Shown in pieces: positions 1-13,300 of a DNA stretch of 64,000 nucleotides. The stretch is from contig CALZFC010000016.1 of NCBI GenBank assembly GCA_945643635.1, forward strand, positions 2,708,501 through 2,772,500, given 5' to 3'. This DNA comes from Allodiplogaster sudhausi (Eukaryota; Nematoda; Chromadorea; Rhabditida; Diplogasteridae). The notes under the pieces are model-generated. The model saw only the letters and a list, made by a program, of their open reading frames with translations, searched no databases and had not been told where the DNA came from. Numbering within the stretch: position 1 is the first letter of the stretch; each line of letters opens with the position of its first letter. A program made the translations under genes and the position numbers.

Positions 1-4
1 TTAA

Positions 5-450
5 ATCAAGGGACCCTAATGACTATCCTCGCATAAGTAGAAGATAATAAAATTGCTGACAACACCATTGAGTTAAATTTACGGGCGTGAATCTTCCTAC
101 ATATATAACTTCTTCTGCACTTCTTTTGCAAGTCATCTGCACTTCTTCTGCAGCCTAAAATTTAGATGGGATAGATATCAGGTGATCTTGAAGATTATGT
201 TCGCATAGTTTGAAGCCAATATGAAAGAAAAAGTTCTGAAATGGCCATTGAGCTAAGGACCTCAATTTTCCTGAATAATGGACTTCAGGTCTAAGACTGT
301 TCATGGGAAATCAAGGGACCAGGATGACCATCCTTGCTTAGTTTGAAGCAAACATGAAACAAAAAATTTCTGACATGGCCATTGAACTATATTTCCGAAT
401 CTCAATCTTCCTTAATACTTGGACTTCCGGTCTAAGACTGTTCATGGAAA
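5..450 (+). repeat. Representative monomer (modules A-B-C)
   Basis: First complete unit. Module A spans 5..176, B 177..309 and C 310..450. The three start alike (ATCAAGGGACC, ATCAGGTGATC, ATCAAGGGACC), share a central CCATTGAG/CCATTGAAC block and a TCTTCCT or TTTTCCT block, so they look like diverged copies of one ~135-bp ancestor. B and C both end in GGTCTAAGACTGTTCATG; in A that tail is replaced by a ~70-bp segment built from CTTCTTCTGCA repeats and ending CTGCAGCC. The trimer, not the single module, is the unit now being amplified, since neighbouring units agree module by module. Confidence 0.9.
98..172 (+). repeat. Pyrimidine-rich CTTCTTCTGCA insert of module A (first unit)
   Basis: A short internal repeat in which CTTCTTCTGCA or close variants occur three times, finishing at a CTGCAG palindrome. 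This is the most length-variable part of the monomer. Recurrent forms differ in the lead (ACATATATAAC, ACACATATATGTAAC, ACACGTATAATGTC) and in the middle (TTTTGCAAG, TTCTGCAAG, TTCCGCAAG, TTTTGAAAG). The ACGTATAATG class is seen only in the first ~19 kb. Confidence 0.8.
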
Positions 451-1347
451 ATCAAGGGACTATAATGACTATCCTCGCATAAGTAGAAGCCAATAAAATT
501 TTTGACAACTCCATTGAGTTAAATTTACGGGCGTGAATCTTCCTACACATATATGTAACTTCTTCTGCACTTCTTCTGCAAGTCATCTGCACTTCTTCTG
601 CAGCCTAAAATTTAGATGGGATAGATATCAGGTGATCTTGAAGATTATGTTCGCTTAGTTTGAAGCCAATATGAAAGAAAAAGTTCTGAAATGGCCATTG
701 AGCTAAGGACCTCAATTTTCCTGAATAATGGACTTCAGGTCTAAGACTGTTCATGGGAAATCAAATGACCAGAATGACCATCCTTGCTTAGTTTGAAGCA
801 AACATGAAACAAAAAAATTTCTGACATGGCCATTGAACTATATTTCCGAATCTCAATCTTCCTTAATACTTGGATTTCCGGTCTAAGACTGTTCATGGAA
901 AATCAAGGGATTATAATGACTATCCTCGCATAAGTAGAAGCCAATAAAATTTTTGACAACTCCATTGAGTTAAATTTACGAGCGTGAATCTTCCTACACG
1001 TATAATGTCTTCTGCATTTCTTCCGCAAGTCATCTGCACTTCTTCTGCAGCCTAAAATTTAGATGGGATAGATATCAGGTGATCTTGAAGATTATGTTCG
1101 CATAGTTTGAAGCCAATATGAAAGAAAAAGTTCTGAAATGGCCATTGAGCTAAGGACCTCAATTTTCCTGAATAATGGACTTCAGGTTTAAGACTGTTCA
1201 TGGGAAATCAAGGGACCAGGATGACCATCCGTGCTTAGTGTGAAGCCAACATGAAACAAAAAATTTCAGACATGGCCATTGAACTATATTTCCGAATCTC
1301 AATCTTCCTTAATGCTTGGACTTCCGGTCTAAGACTGTTCATGTTAA
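451..1347 (+). repeat. Two-unit block recurring at about 4910..5806
   Basis: These two units share private variants with the block near 4910..5806: GGATTTCCGG in C, GGGATTATAATG at the start of the next A, ACGAGCGTG, and the ATAATGTCTTCTGC form of the insert. The offset is about 4,456 bp, close to ten monomers, pointing to an older segmental duplication of several units. A third partial match of the ACGAGCGTG form lies near 2767. Inferred by eye from shared variants, not from an alignment. Confidence 0.6.
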
Positions 1348-4300
1348 ATCAAGGGACCCTAATGACTATCCTCGCATAAGTAGAAGATAATAAAATTGCT
1401 GACAACACCATTGAGTTAAATTTACGGGCGTGAATCTTCCTACATATATAACTTCTTCTGCACTTCTTTTGCAAGTCATCTGCACTTCTTCTGCAGCCTA
1501 AAATTTAGATGGGATAGATATCAGGTGATCTTGAAGATTATGTTCGCATAGTTTGAAGCCAATATGAAAGAAAAAGTTCTGAAATGGCCATTGAGCTAAG
1601 GACCTCAATTTTCCTGAATAATGGACTTCAGGTCTAAGACTGTTCATGGGAAATCAAATGACCAGAATGACCATCCTTGCTTAGTTTGAAGCAAACATGA
1701 AACAAAAAAATTTCTGACATGGCCATTGAACTATATTTCCGAATCTCAATCTTCCTTAATGCTTGGACTTCCGGTCTAAGACTGTTCATGTTAAATCAAG
1801 GGACCCTAATGACTATCCTCGCATAAGTAGAAGATAATAAAATTGCTGACAACACCATTGAGTTAAATTTACGGGCGTGAATCTTCCTACATATATAACT
1901 TCTTCTTCTTTTGCAAGTCATCTGCACTTCTTCTGCAGCCTAAAATTTAGATGGGATAGATATCAGGTGATCTTGAAGATTATGTTCGCATAGTTTGAAG
2001 CCAATATGAAAGAAAAAGTTCTGAAATGGCCATTGAGCTAAGGACCTCAATTTTCCTGAATAATGGACTTCAGGTCTAAGACTGTTCATGGGAAATCAAA
2101 TGACCAGAATGACCATCCTTGCTTAGTTTGAAGCAAACATGAAACAAAAAAATTTCTGACATGGCCATTGAACTATATTTCCGAATCTCAATCTTCCTTA
2201 ATGCTTGGACTTCCGGTCTAAGACTGTTCATGTTAAATCAAGGGACCCTAATGACTATCCTCGCATAAGTAGAAGATAATAAAATTGCTGACAACACCAT
2301 TGAGTTAAATTTACGGGCGTGAATCTTCCTACACATATATGTAACTTCTTCTGCACTTCTTCTGCAAGTCATCTGCACTTCTTCTGCAGCCTAAAATTTA
2401 GATGGGATAGATATCAGGTGATCTTGAAGATTAGTTCGCATAGTTAGTTTAAAGCCAATATGAAAGAAAAAGTTCTGAAATGGCCATTGAGCTAAGGACC
2501 TCAATTTTCCTGAATAATGGACTTCAGGTCTAAGACTGTTCATGGGAAATCAAATGACCAGGATGACCATCCTTGCTTAGTTTGAAGCAAACATGAAACA
2601 AAAAAATTTCTGACATGGCCATTGAACTATATTTCCGAATCTCAATCTTCCTTAATACTTGGACTTCCGGTCTAAGACTGTTCATGGAAAATCAAGGGAT
2701 TATAATGACTATCCTCGCATAAGTAGAAGCCAATAAAATTTTTGACAACTCCATTGAGTTAAATTTACGAGCGTGAATCTTCCTACACGTATAATGTCTT
2801 CTGCATTTCTTCCGCAAGTCATCTGCACTTCTTCTGCAGCCTAAAATTTAGATGGGATAGATATCAGGTGATCTTGAAGATTATGTTCGCTTAGTTTGAA
2901 GCCAATATGAAAGAAAAAGTTCTGAAATGGCCATTGAGCTAAGGACCTCAATTTTCCTGAATAATGGACTTCAGGTCTAAGACTGTTCATGGGAAATCAA
3001 ATGACCAGGATGACCATCCTTGCTTAGTTTGAAGCAAACATGAAACAAAAAAATTTCTGACATGGCCATTGAACTATATTTCCGAATCTCAATCTTCCTT
3101 AATGCTTGGACTTCCGGTCTAAGACTGTTCATGTTAAATCAAGGGACCCTAATGACTATCCTCGCATAAGTAGAAGATAATAAAATTGCTGACAACACCA
3201 TTGAGTTAAATTTACGGGCGTGAATCTTCCTACATATATAACTTCTTCTGCACTTCTTTTGCAAGTCATCTGCACTTCTTCTGCAGCCTAAAATTTAGAT
3301 GGGATAGATATCAGGTGATCTTGAAGATTATGTTCGCATAGTTTGAAGCCAATATGAAAGAAAAAGTTCTGAAATGGCCATTGAGCTAAGGACCTCAATT
3401 TTCCTGAATAATGGACTTCAGGTTTAAGACTGTTCATGGGAAATCAAGGGACCAGGATGACCATCCTTGCTTAGTTTGAAGCAAACATGAAACAAAAAAT
3501 TTCAGACATGGCCATTGAACTATATTTCCGAATCTCAATCTTCCTTAATGCTTGGACTTCCGGTCTAAGACTGTTCATGGAAAATCAAGGGACTATAATG
3601 ACTATCCTCGCATAAGTAGAAGCCAATAAAATTTTTGACAACTCCATTGAGTTAAATTTACGGGCGTGAATCTTCCTACACATATATGTAACTTCTTCTG
3701 CACTTCTTCTGCAAGTCATCTGCACTTCTTCTGCAGCCTAAAATTTAGATGGGATAGATATCAGGTGATCTTGAAGATTATGTTCGCTTAGTTTGAAGCC
3801 AATATGAAAGAAAAAGTTCTGAAATGGCCATTGAGCTAAGGACCTCAATTTTCCTGAATAATGGACTTCAGGTCTAAGACTGTTCATGGGAAATCAAATG
3901 ACCAGGATGACCATCCTTGCTTAGTTTGAAGCAAACATGAAAAAAAAATTTCTGACATGGCCATTGAACTATATTTCCGAATCTCAATCTTCCTTGGTCT
4001 AAGACTGTTCATGGAAAATCAAGGGACTATAATGACTATCCTCGCATAAGTAGAAGCCAATAAAATTTTTGACAACTCCATTGAGTTAAATTTACGGGCG
4101 TGAATCTTCCTACATATATAACTTCTTCTGCACTTCTCTTGCAAGTCATCTGCACTTCTTCTGCAGCCTAAAATTTAGATGGGATAGATATCAGGTGATC
4201 TTGAAGATTATGTTCGCTTAGTTTGAAGCCAATATGAAAGAAAAAGTTCTGAAATGGCCATTGAGCTAAGGACCTCAATTTTCCTGAATAATGGACTTCA

Positions 4301-7300
4301 GGTCTAAGACTGTTCATGGGAAATCAAATGACCAGGATGACCATCCTTGCTTAGTGTGAAGCCAACATGAAACAAAAAATTTCAGACATGGCCATTGAAC
4401 TATATTTCCGAATCTCAATCTTCCTTAATGCTTGGACTTCCGGTCTAAGACTGTTCATGTAAATCAAGGGACCCTAATGACTATCCTCGCATAAGTAGAA
4501 GATAATAAAATTTTTGACAACTCCATTGAGTTAAATTTACGGGCGTGAATCTTCCTACATATATAACTTCTTCTGCACTTCTTCTGCAAGTCATCTGCAC
4601 TTCTTCTGCAGCTAAAATTTAGATGGGATAGATATCAGGTGATCTTGAAGATTATGTTCGCATAGTTTGAAGCCAATATGAAAGAAAAAGTTCTGAAATG
4701 GCCATTGAGCTAAGGACCTCAATTTTCCTGAATAATGGACTTCAGGTTTAAGACTGTTCATGGGAAATCAAGGGACCAGGATGACCATCCTTGCTTAGTT
4801 TGAAGCAAACATGAAACAAAAAATTTCTGACATGGCCATTGAACTATATTTCCGAATCTCAATCTTCCTTAATACTTGGACTTCCGGTCTAAGACTGTTC
4901 ATGGAAAATCAAGGGACTATAATGACTATCCTCGCATAAGCAGAAGCCAATAAAATTTTTGACAACTCCATTGAGTTAAATTTACGGGCGTGAATCTTCC
5001 TACACATATATGTAACTTCTTCTGCACTTCTTCTGCAAGTCATCTGCACTTCTTCTGCAGCCTAAAATTTAGATGGGATAGATATCAGGTGATCTTGAAG
5101 ATTATGTTCGCTTAGTTTGAAGCCAATATGAAAGAAAAAGTTCTGAAATGGCCATTGAGCTAAGGACCTCAATTTTCCTGAATAATGGACTTCAGGTCTA
5201 AGACTGTTCATGGGAAATCAAATGACCAGAATGACCATCCTTGCTTAGTTTGAAGCAAACATGAAACAAAAAAATTTCTGACATGGCCATTGAACTATAT
5301 TTCCGAATCTCAATCTTCCTTAATACTTGGATTTCCGGTCTAAGACTGTTCATGGAAAATCAAGGGATTATAATGACTATCCTCGCATAAGTAGAAGCCA
5401 ATAAAATTTTTGACAACTCCATTGAGTTAAATTTACGAGCGTGAATCTTCCTACACGTATAATGTCTTCTGCATTTCTTCCGCAAGTCATCTGCACTTCT
5501 TCTGCAGCCTAAAATTTAGATGGGATAGATATCAGGTGATCTTGAAGATTATGTTCGCATAGTTTGAAGCCAATATGAAAGAAAAAGTTCTGAAATGGCC
5601 ATTGAGCTAAGGACCTCAATTTTCCTGAATAATGGACTTCAGGTTTAAGACTGTTCATGGGAAATCAAGGGACCAGGATGACCATCCTTGCTTAGTGTGA
5701 AGCCAACATGAAACAAAAAATTTCAGACATGGCCATTGAACTATATTTCCGAATCTCAATCTTCCTTAATGCTTGGACTTCCGGTCTAAGACTGTTCATG
5801 TTAAATCAAGGGACCCTAATGACTATCCTCGCATAAGTAGAAGATAATAAAATTGCTGACAACACCATTGAGTTAAATTTACGGGCGTGAATCTTCCTAC
5901 ACATATATGTAACTTCTTCTGCACTTCTTCTGCAAGTCATCTGCACTTCTTCTGCAGCCTAAAATTTAGATGGGATAGATATCAGGTGATCTTGAAGATT
6001 AGTTCGCATAGTTTAGTTTAAAGCCAATATGAAAGAAAAAGTTCTGAAATGGCCATTGAGCTAAGGACCTCAATTTTCCTGAATAATGGACTTCAGGTCT
6101 AAGACTGTTCATGGGAAATCAAATGACCAGGATGACCATCCTTGCTTAGTTTGAAGCAAACATGAAACAAAAAAATTTCTGACATGGCCATTGAACTATA
6201 TTTCCGAATCTCAATCTTCCTTAATACTTGGACTTCCGGTCTAAGACTGTTCATGGAAAATCAAGGGATTATAATGACTATCCTCGCATAAGTAGAAGCC
6301 AATAAAATTTTTGACAACTCCATTGAGTTAAATTTACGGGCGTGAATCTTCCTACACGTATAATGTCTTCTGCATTTCTTCCGCAAGTCATCTGCACTTC
6401 TTCTGCAGCCTAAAATTTAGATGGGATAGATATCAGGTGATCTTGAAGATTATGTTCGCATAGTTTGAAGCCAATATGAAAGAAAAAGTTCTGAAATGGC
6501 CATTGAGCTAAGGACCTCAATTTTCCTGAATAATGGACTTCAGGTTTAAGACTGTTCATGGGAAATCAAGGGACCAGGATGACCATCCTTGCTTAGTGTG
6601 AAGCCAACATGAAACAAAAAATTTCAGACATGGCCATTGAACTATATTTCCGAATCTCAATCTTCCTTAATGCTTGGACTTCCGGTCTAAGACTGTTCAT
6701 GTTAAATCAAGGGACCCTAATGACTATCCTCGCATAAGTAGAAGATAATAAAATTGCTGACAACACCATTGAGTTAAATTTACGGGCGTGAATCTTCCTA
6801 CATATATAACTTCTTCTGCACTTCTTTTGCAAGTCATCTGCACTTCTTCTGCAGCCTAAAATTTAGATGGGATAGATATCAGGTGATCTTGAAGATTATG
6901 TTCGCATAGTTTGAAGCCAATATGAAAGAAAAAGTTCTGAAATGGCCATTGAGCTAAGGACCTCAATTTTCCTGAATAATGGACTTCAGGTCTAAGACTG
7001 TTCATGGGAAATCAAATGACCAGGATGACCATCCTTGCTTAGTTTGAAGCAAACATGAAACAAAAAAATTTCTGACATGGCCATTGAACTATATTTCCGA
7101 ATCTCAATCTTCCTTAATGCTTGGACTTCCGGTCTAAGACTGTTCATGTTAAATCAAGGGACCCTAATGACTATCCTCGCATAAGTAGAAGATAATAAAA
7201 TTGCTGACAACACCATTGAGTTAAATTTACGGGCGTGAATCTTCCTACATATATAACTTCTTCTTCTTTTGCAAGTCATCTGCACTTCTTCTGCAGCCTA

Positions 7301-10300
7301 AAATTTAGATGGGATAGATATCAGGTGATCTTGAAGATTATGTTCGCATAGTTTGAAGCCAATATGAAAGAAAAAGTTCTGAAATGGCCATTGAGCTAAG
7401 GACCTCAATTTTCCTGAATAATGGACTTCAGGTCTAAGACTGTTCATGGGAAATCAAATGACCAGGATGACCATCCTTGCTTAGTTTGAAGCAAACATGA
7501 AACAAAAAAATTTCTGACATGGCCATTGAACTATATTTCCGAATCTCAATCTTCCTTAATGCTTGGACTTCCGGTCTAAGACTGTTCATGTTAAATCAAG
7601 GGACCCTAATGACTATCCTCGCATAAGTAGAAGATAATAAAATTGCTGACAACACCATTGAGTTAAATTTACGGGCGTGAATCTTCCTACACATATATGT
7701 AACTTCTTCTGCACTTCTTCTGCAAGTCATCTGCACTTCTTCTGCAGCCTAAAATTTAGATGGGATAGATATCAGGTGATCTTGAAGATTAGTTCGCATA
7801 GTTAGTTTGAAGCCAATATGAAAGAAAAAGTTCTGAAATGGCCATTGAGCTAAGGACCTCAATTTTCCTGAATAATGGACTTCAGGTCTAAGACTGTTCA
7901 TGGGAAATCAAATGACCAGGATGACCATCCTTGCTTAGTTTGAAGCAAACATGAAACAAAAAATTTCTGACATGGCCATTGAACTATATTTCCGAATCTC
8001 AATCTTCCTTAATGCTTGGACTTCCGGTCTAAGACTGTTCATGTTAAATCAAGGGACCCTAATGACTATCCTCGCATAAGTAGAAGATAATAAAATTGCT
8101 GACAACACCATTGAGTTAAATTTACGGGCGTGAATCTTCCTACACATATATGTAACTTCTTCTGCACTTCTTCTGCAAGTCATCTGCACTTCTTCTGCAG
8201 CCTAAAATTTAGATGGGATAGATATCAGGTGATCTTGAAGATTATGTTCGCATAGTTTAGTTTAAAGCCAATATGAAAGAAAAAGTTCTGAAATGGCCAT
8301 TGAGCTAAGGACCTCAATTTTCCTGAATAATGGACTTCAGGTCTAAGACTGTTCATGGGAAATCAAATGACCAGGATGACCATCCTTGCTTAGTTTGAAG
8401 CAAACATGAAACAAAAAAATTTCTGACATGGCCATTGAACTATATTTCCGAATCTCAATCTTCCTTAATACTTGGATTTCCGGTCTAAGACTGTTCATGG
8501 AAAATCAAGGGATTATAATGACTATCCTCGCATAAGTAGAAGCCAATAAAATTTTTGACAACTCCATTGAGTTAAATTTACGGGCGTGAATCTTCCTACA
8601 CGTATAATGTCTTCTGCATTTCTTCCGCAAGTCATCTGCACTTCTTCTGCAGCCTAAAATTTAGATGGGATAGATATCAGGTGATCTTGAAGATTATGTT
8701 CGCATAGTTTGAAGCCAATATGAAAGAAAAAGTTCTGAAATGGCCATTGAGCTAAGGACCTCAATTTTCCTGAATAATGGACTTCAGGTCTAAGACTGTT
8801 CATGGGAAATCAAGGGACCAGGATGACCATCCTTGCTTAGTGTGAAGCCAACATGAAACAAAAAATTTCAGACATGGCCATTGAACTATATTTCCGAATC
8901 TCAATCTTCCTTAATGCTTGGACTTCCGGTCTAAGACTGTTCATGTTAAATCAAGGGACCCTAATGACTATCCTCGCATAAGTAGAAGATAATAAAATTG
9001 CTGACAACACCATTGAGTTAAATTTACGGGCGTGAATCTTCCTACATATATAACTTCTTCTGCACTTCTTTTGCAAGTCATCTGCACTTCTTCTGCAGCC
9101 TAAAATTTAGATGGGATAGATATCAGGTGATCTTGAAGATTATGTTCGCATAGTTTGAAGCCAATATGAAAGAAAAAGTTCTGAAATGGCCATTGAGCTA
9201 AGGACCTCAATTTTCCTGAATAATGGACTTCAGGTCTAAGACTGTTCATGGGAAATCAAATGACCAGGATGACCATCCTTGCTTAGTTTGAAGCAAACAT
9301 GAAACAAAAAAATTTCTGACATGGCCATTGAACTATATTTCCGAATCTCAATCTTCCTTAATGCTTGGACTTCCGGTCTAAGACTGTTCATGTTAAATCA
9401 AGGGACCCTAATGACTATCCTCGCATAAGTAGAAGATAATAAAATTGCTGACAACACCATTGAGTTAAATTTACGGGCGTGAATCTTCCTACATATATAA
9501 CTTCTTCTTCTTTTGCAAGTCATCTGCACTTCTTCTGCAGCCTAAAATTTAGATGGGATAGATATCAGGTGATCTTGAAGATTATGTTCGCATAGTTTGA
9601 AGCCAATATGAAAGAAAAAGTTCTGAAATGGCCATTGAGCTAAGGACCTCAATTTTCCTGAATAATGGACTTCAGGTCTAAGACTGTTCATGGGAAATCA
9701 AATGACCAGGATGACCATCCTTGCTTAGTTTGAAGCAAACATGAAACAAAAAATTTCTGACATGGCCATTGAACTATATTTCCGAATCTCAATCTTCCTT
9801 AATGCTTGGACTTCCGGTCTAAGACTGTTCATGTTAAATCAAGGGACCCTAATGACTATCCTCGCATAAGTAGAAGATAATAAAATTGCTGACAACACCA
9901 TTGAGTTAAATTTACGGGCGTGAATCTTCCTACATATATAACTTCTTCTTCTTTTGCAAGTCATCTGCACTTCTTCTGCAGCCTAAAATTTAGATGGGAT
10001 AGATATCAGGTGATCTTGAAGATTATGTTCGCATAGTTTGAAGCCAATATGAAAGAAAAAGTTCTGAAATGGCCATTGAGCTAAGGACCTCAATTTTCCT
10101 GAATAATGGACTTCAGGTCTAAGACTGTTCATGGGAAATCAAATGACCAGGATGACCATCCTTGCTTAGTTTGAAGCAAACATGAAACAAAAAATTTCTG
10201 ACATGGCCATTGAACTATATTTCCGAATCTCAATCTTCCTTAATGCTTGGACTTCCGGTCTAAGACTGTTCATGTTAAATCAAGGGACCCTAATGACTAT

Positions 10301-13300
10301 CCTCGCATAAGTAGAAGCCAATAAAATTTTTGACAACTCCATTGAGTTAAATTTACGGGCGTGAATCTTCCTACACGTATAATGTCTTCTGCACTTCTTC
10401 CGCAAGTCATCTGCACTTCTTCTGCAGCCTAAAATTTAGATGGGATAGATATCAGGTGATCTTGAAGATTATGTTCGCTTAGTTTGAAGCCAATATGAAA
10501 GAAAAAGTTCTGAAATGGCCATTGAGCTAAGGACCTCAATTTTCCTGAATAATGGACTTCAGGTCTAAGACTGTTCATGGGAAATCAAATGACCAGAATG
10601 ACCATCCTTGCTTAGTTTGAAGCAAACATGAAACAAAAAAATTTCTGACATGGCCATTGAACTATATTTCCGAATCTCAATCTTCCTTAATGCTTGGACT
10701 TCCGGTCTAAGACTGTTCATGTTAAATCAAGGGACCCTAATGACTATCCTCGCATAAGTAGAAGATAATAAAATTGCTGACAACACCATTGAGTTAAATT
10801 TACGGGCGTGAATCTTCCTACATATATAACTTCTTCTGCACTTCTTTTGCAAGTCATCTGCACTTCTTCTGCAGCCTAAAATTTAGATGGGATAGATATC
10901 AGGTGATCTTGAAGATTATGTTCGCATAGTTTGAAGCCAATATGAAAGAAAAAGTTCTGAAATGGCCATTGAGCTAAGGACCTCAATTTTCCTGAATAAT
11001 GGACTTCAGGTTAAGACTGTTCATGGGAAATCAAGGGACCAGGATGACCATCCTTGCTTAGTTTGAAGCAAACATGAAACAAAAAATTTCTGACATGGCC
11101 ATTGAACTATATTTCCGAATCTCAATCTTCCTTAATACTTGGACTTCCGGTCTAAGACTGTTCATGGAAAATCAAGGGACTATAATGACTATCCTCGCAT
11201 AAGTAGAAGCCAATAAAATTTTTGACAACTCCATTGAGTTAAATTTACGGGCGTGAATCTTCCTACACATATATGTAACTTCTTCTGCACTTCTTCTGCA
11301 AGTCATCTGCACTTCTTCTGCAGCCTAAAATTTAGATGGGATAGATATCAGGTGATCTTGAAGATTATGTTCGCTTAGTTTGAAGCCAATATGAAAGAAA
11401 AAGTTCTGAAATGGCCATTGAGCTAAGGACCTCAATTTTCCTGAATAATGGACTTCAGGTCTAAGACTGTTCATGGGAAATCAAATGACCAGAATGACCA
11501 TCCTTGCTTAGTTTGAAGCAAACATGAAACAAAAAATTTCTGACATGGCCATTGAACTATATTTCCGAATCTCAATCTTCCTTAATACTTGGACTTCCGG
11601 TCTAAGACTGTTCATGGAAAATCAAGGGACTATAATGACTATCCTCGCATAAGTAGAAGCCAATAAAATTTTTGACAACTCCATTGAGTTAAATTTACGG
11701 GCGTGAATCTTCCTACACGTATAATGTCTTCTGCACTTCTTCCGCAAGTCATCTGCACTTCTTCTGCAGCCTAAAATTTAGATGGGATAGATATCAGGTG
11801 ATCTTGAAGATTATGTTCGCATAGTTTGAAGCCAATATGAAAGAAAAAGTTCTGAAATGGCCATTGAGCTAAGGACCTCAATTTTCCTGAATAATGGACT
11901 TCAGGTTAAGACTGTTCATGGGAAATCAAATGACCAGGATGACCATCCTTGCTTAGTGTGAAGCAAACATGAAACAAAAAATTTCAGACATGGCCATTGA
12001 ACTATATTTCCGAATCTCAATCTTCCTTAATGCTTGGACTTCCGGTCTAAGACTGTTCATGTTAAATCAAGGGACCCTAATGACTATCCTCGCATAAGTA
12101 GAAGATAATAAAATTGCTGACAACACCATTGAGTTAAATTTACGGGCGTGAATCTTCCTACACATATATAACTTCTTCTGCACTTCTTCTGCAAGTCATC
12201 TGCACTTCTTCTGCAGCCTAAAATTTAGATGGGATAGATATCAGGTGATCTTGAAGATTAGTTCGCTAGTTAGTTTGAAGCCAATATGAAAGAAAAAGTT
12301 CTGAAATGGCCATTGAGCTAAGGACCTCAATTTTCCTGAATAATGGACTTCAGGTCTAAGACTGTTCATGGGAAATCAAATGACCAGAATGACCATCCTT
12401 GCTTAGTTTGAAGCAAACATGAAACAAAAAAATTTCTGACATGGCCATTGAACTATATTTCCGAATCTCAATCTTCCTTAATGCTTGGACTTCCGGTCTA
12501 AGACTGTTCATGTTAAATCAAGGGACCCTAATGACTATCCTCGCATAAGTAGAAGATAATAAAATTGCTGACAACACCATTGAGTTAAATTTACGGGCGT
12601 GAATCTTCCTACACATATATGTAACTTCTTCTGCACTTCTTCTGCAAGTCATCTGCACTTCTTCTGCAGCCTAAAATTTAGATGGGATAGATATCAGGTG
12701 ATCTTGAAGATTAGTTCGCATAGTTAGTTTGAAGCCAATATGAAAGAAAAAGTTCTGAAATGGCCATTGAGCTAAGGACCTCAATTTTCCTGAATAATGG
12801 ACTTCAGGTCTAAGACTGTTCATGGGAAATCAAATGACCAGAATGACCATCCTTGCTTAGTTTGAAGCAAACATGAAACAAAAAAATTTCTGACATGGCC
12901 ATTGAACTATATTTCCGAATCTCAATCTTCCTTAATGCTTGGACTTCCGGTCTAAGACTGTTCATGTTAAATCAAGGGACCCTAATGACTATCCTCGCAT
13001 AAGTAGAAGATAATAAAATTGCTGACAACACCATTGAGTTAAATTTACGGGCGTGAATCTTCCTACACATATATAACTTCTTCTGCACTTCTTCTGCAAG
13101 TCATCTGCACTTCTTCTGCAGCCTAAAATTTAGATGGGATAGATATCAGGTGATCTTGAAGATTATGTTCGCATAGTTTGAAGCCAATATGAAAGAAAAA
13201 GTTCTGAAATGGCCATTGAGCTAAGGACCTCAATTTTCCTGAATAATGGACTTCAGGTCTAAGACTGTTCATGGGAAATCAAATGACCAGGATGACCATC

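Noticed and set aside
1..450. CENP-B box in the monomer
   Set aside because: ACGGGCGTGAATC has a superficial CGGG but lacks the TTCG half of the motif at the right spacing.
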